Below, piece by piece: positions 45,993-48,417 of a stretch of DNA of 48,417 bases. Both the position numbers and the translations under genes were made by a program. How positions within the stretch are numbered: the stretch's first letter is position 1; each line of letters opens with the position of its first letter. Source of the DNA: Verrucomicrobiaceae bacterium (GTDB lineage: Bacteria; Verrucomicrobiota; Verrucomicrobiia; Verrucomicrobiales; Verrucomicrobiaceae); the NCBI GenBank assembly GCA_027486585.1, contig JAIXOU010000053.1, forward strand, positions 1 to 48,417. Reading direction: 5' to 3'. Under the pieces are notes generated by a model. It was given only the letters and a program-made list of their open reading frames with translations. It was not told the DNA's origin and did no database searches.

Positions 45993-48417
45993 ATCATCTC
46001 ATTCGATTCTCTCTCCATCATCGACCCCTGGTTCTGATGGTGGCTTTAGTCGTGCTTGTCTTTGGTTGGCAAACGCTGACCCAGTTGCCTGTCGAAGTCC
46101 TGCCAGACATGACGAAGCCGACGGTCACCCTTTTAACCGAAGCACCAGGCCTGGCTCCCGAGGAGGTGGAAACACTGGTCACGCAGCCACTGGAAAGTGC
46201 CGTTCAAGGAGTCGGTGGTCTGGATCGCTTGCGCTCCAATTCGGATGTTGGTCTGTCACTTGTGTTTGCAGAATTTGGCTGGGGCACAGATATCTATCGA
46301 GCCAGACAGCTAGTACAGGAGCGAATGCAGTCGGTGCTTAGTTCCTTGCCTAAAGAGGCCAAGTCAGGCTTGACCCCCGTTTCATCACTGATGGGTGAGA
46401 TCCTGCTCGTAGGGCTGCGCAGTCAGGATGGAAAGGTTGCTCCTGTGGACTTACGGACACTGGCTGACTGGACCATCAAACGCCGTCTGCAAAGCATTCG
46501 CGGTGTTGCCGAAGTCCTGACCATTGGTGGCGGAGTGAAGCAGATTCAGGTGCAGCCAAATCCAAAGCGTTTGGCCGCCTTTGGCATCACCTTTGAAGAA
46601 GTCGAGGCAGCCGTTAGTAAGTCAGCGGGCAATGCCACCAGTGGCTACCTGCAAGCCGGACCGCGTGAAATCATGGTGCGTAATCTCGGCATGACGACTC
46701 GGCTTGAAGACATCGCCAAAACCGTCATCAAGATGGTTGAAGATCGGCCTGTGCTCATCAGTGACGTGGCCGAAGTCAAAAACGCTGTGCAACCCATGCG
46801 CGGAGATGCCAGTGTGAATGGCACCATGGGGGTCGTCCTGAGCATCGATAAAGCACCGGGATTTGATACCCTACTACTCACTCGCAGTATCGAAGAAGCC
46901 TTGGCAGAACTGCGCCCAACCCTGCCTGCTGGAGTGACTGCGGAGATCATGTTTCGCCAGGGCGACTTCATCGAACATGCCATCGGTAATCTCAAAGAAG
47001 CCATTCGTGATGGCGCGATCATGGTCGCGATTATCTTGTTTCTCTTTTTGCTCAATTTCAGGACAACAGCCATCACGCTGATGGCCATGCCATTGTCTTT
47101 TGCCGTGACGATTCTGATCTTCAAAGCCTTTGGTGTCAGCGTCAATTCCATGACCCTCGGCGGGCTGGCTGTTGCCATCGGCATGGTCGTTGATGATGCC
47201 ATTGTCGATGTCGAAAACGTTTGGCGCAGATTGCGTGAAAGCCGAAGTGATCCACAGCCACGTTCCATCCTTGAAGTGATCGCCAGCGCCTCGGCGGAGG
47301 TGCGAAATTCTATTCTTTATGCCACCGTCTTGATCATCATGGTCTTCCTGCCTCTTTTGGGTTTAGAGGGGATTGAAGGCCGACTATTTACACCCATTGC
47401 CATTGCCACGATCACGAGCATGGCAGCTTCGTTCATTGTCAGTCTCACGGTCATTCCTGTGCTTTGCTCCCTGCTTTTAAAACCAAAGGCTGGCGTGCAT
47501 TCTGATGGACTTTTAGTCCGCGGCATGAAATGGGCCGTGCGACATACCTTCCTCCGATTAGCCCTTGGCGCACCCATGCTCGTCTTGGCTTTTGCAGGTG
47601 TCTTATTGATCGGCTCATTCATGCTGTATCCGATGATGGGAAAAGAGTTCCTGCCAGCTTTTAACGAAGGCAGTGCCACCATCTCTCTGGCCAGCGCTCC
47701 CGGCACCTCCTTAACTCAATCCAACGAAATTGGCGAAGTCGGCACGCGTCTTCTCATGAGCATCCCTGAAGTGAAAAGCGTCGGTCGCCGAGCGGGTCGT
47801 GCTGAAAAAGACGATCACGTGATGCCCGTGAGTGTGAATGAATTTGATGTCGAGTTCCATGATGGCGGCAGATCGCGTGAACTCGTTTTTGCGGAGATTC
47901 GCAGTCTGCTGAAAACGATTCCTGGAACCTTTGTCAACGTTGGTCAGCCCATCAGTCATCGCCTCTCCCACATGCTCAGCGGTGTCTCGGCAAAGATCGC
48001 CGTAAAGATCTTTGGCCCCGATTTATCGGTGCTGCGTGAGAAAGGTGCCCAAGTCCGCGATTTGGCAAAACTGGTCCCTGGGTTGACCGATGTGAATCTG
48101 GAAGCACAGGTGCCAATTCCCCAAATCAAGATTGAGATTAATCGCGAACGAGCCCTCGCCTATGGCGTCCAGCCTGGTGCCCTGAATGAGCAAGTCTCCA
48201 CATTACTCGGCGGCAAAACCCTTGCGGAACTTCGTGAGGGACAGCGCAGCATTGATCTCGTGATGCGATTGCCAGAATCATGGCGGGATTCAGCGGAAAA
48301 GATCGGCGAGCTACTCATCGAAACCAATGACGGGCAGCGCATCCCTTTGCGCCTAGTGGCAGAGATCCGCGAAGGCAAAGGCCCCAACGTCATCAATCGT
48401 GAAAACACCCAACGTCG
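45986..48417 (+). CDS. CusA/CzcA-type heavy-metal RND efflux pump (C-terminus cut by window edge)
   Basis: The frame stays open from ATG 45986 to the right edge, giving about 810 of the usual 1,030-1,050 residues. The N-terminus is MLNHLIRFSLHHRPLVLMVALVVLVFG-like, then LPDMTKPTVTLLTEAPGLAPEEVE. TM4 carries the proton-relay acids in GMVVDDAIVDVENVWRRLR (Asp403, Asp404, Glu410). The divalent-metal CzcA form DFGxxVDGA is replaced by AIGMVVDDA, as in a separate HME subgroup of unknown or monovalent metal. The periplasmic porter parts are present (LGVRSQ-like strand, SHRLSHMLSGVSAKIAVKIFGPD). It forms the inner-membrane trimer of the pump with the adaptor encoded just before. Confidence 0.92.
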   Translation, partial: MLNHLIRFSLHHRPLVLMVALVVLVFGWQTLTQLPVEVLPDMTKPTVTLLTEAPGLAPEEVETLVTQPLESAVQGVGGLDRLRSNSDVGLSLVFAEFGWGTDIYRARQLVQERMQSVLSSLPKEAKSGLTPVSSLMGEILLVGLRSQDGKVAPVDLRTLADWTIKRRLQSIRGVAEVLTIGGGVKQIQVQPNPKRLAAFGITFEEVEAAVSKSAGNATSGYLQAGPREIMVRNLGMTTRLEDIAKTVIKMVEDRPVLISDVAEVKNAVQPMRGDASVNGTMGVVLSIDKAPGFDTLLLTRSIEEALAELRPTLPAGVTAEIMFRQGDFIEHAIGNLKEAIRDGAIMVAIILFLFLLNFRTTAITLMAMPLSFAVTILIFKAFGVSVNSMTLGGLAVAIGMVVDDAIVDVENVWRRLRESRSDPQPRSILEVIASASAEVRNSILYATVLIIMVFLPLLGLEGIEGRLFTPIAIATITSMAASFIVSLTVIPVLCSLLLKPKAGVHSDGLLVRGMKWAVRHTFLRLALGAPMLVLAFAGVLLIGSFMLYPMMGKEFLPAFNEGSATISLASAPGTSLTQSNEIGEVGTRLLMSIPEVKSVGRRAGRAEKDDHVMPVSVNEFDVEFHDGGRSRELVFAEIRSLLKTIPGTFVNVGQPISHRLSHMLSGVSAKIAVKIFGPDLSVLREKGAQVRDLAKLVPGLTDVNLEAQVPIPQIKIEINRERALAYGVQPGALNEQVSTLLGGKTLAELREGQRSIDLVMRLPESWRDSAEKIGELLIETNDGQRIPLRLVAEIREGKGPNVINRENTQR

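Noticed and set aside
42770..48417. Direct functional link between the metal RND operon and the MbnP-MauG/copper oxidase unit as one copper system.
   Set aside because: They are 14 kb apart with unrelated genes between, and the pump's metal is unknown; only the general theme of metals is shared.

Overview
The window reads as chromosomal DNA from a member of the PVC group, most likely Verrucomicrobia (Prosthecobacter/Verrucomicrobium-like). This is inferred from gene content and no search was run. The pointers are a PVC-type CxxCH protein with a beta-propeller and HEAT-like repeats, Tat-exported TIM-barrel proteins, a giant secreted multidomain protein and a sensor with an extracytoplasmic beta-rich region. 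Genes are densely packed, with many ATGA start/stop overlaps and convergent 3' ends that touch. No rRNA, tRNA, CRISPR array or transposase gene was seen.

Layout. 1-2954 (minus): a beta-repeat protein followed by a sensor protein cut by the left edge. 3053-10002 (plus): an exporter locus with two TetR regulators interleaved with two paralogous DevC/FtsX-type permeases, then one ATPase, one HlyD-type adaptor and one NodT-type outer membrane lipoprotein. Palindromic operator candidates lie in front of both regulators. 10087-18274: housekeeping and surface genes, namely gamma-glutamyltransferase, an unusual MBOAT/AlgJ-like fusion, an hpt-moaD-HD/OB nuclease cluster, pdxH, a GT39-like membrane glycosyltransferase and purine nucleoside phosphorylase.

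18271-28682 (minus) is the most striking part. It is a two-gene, translationally coupled unit. The first gene encodes an MbnP-like copper-binding domain fused to a MauG/MbnH-like di-haem domain. The second encodes a 2,892-residue secreted protein that starts with a complete galactose-oxidase-type copper-radical domain and also carries PA14, PKD, a YVTN propeller, a two-haem cytochrome c region and three 290-residue Ig/lectin-like repeats. This looks like an undescribed extracellular copper-radical oxidase and haem module. A proposed logic, which is inference, is that the oxidase makes H2O2, the di-haem domains use peroxide or carry electrons, and the MbnP domain binds or supplies copper.

28963-42723: ddl, a DUF2071 protein, a PVC CxxCH protein interrupted in frame by a REP-like hairpin, two Tat-exported proteins, a 3' gene remnant ending in a palindromic repeat exactly at its stop codon, a small Cys-containing protein, a NYN-LOTUS protein, RarD, an aminotransferase, an M29 aminopeptidase and a secreted Gfo/Idh-type oxidoreductase. 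42770-48417 (plus): a His-rich secreted protein and a heavy-metal RND efflux operon (outer membrane protein, DUF3147 protein, adaptor, and the pump cut by the right edge).
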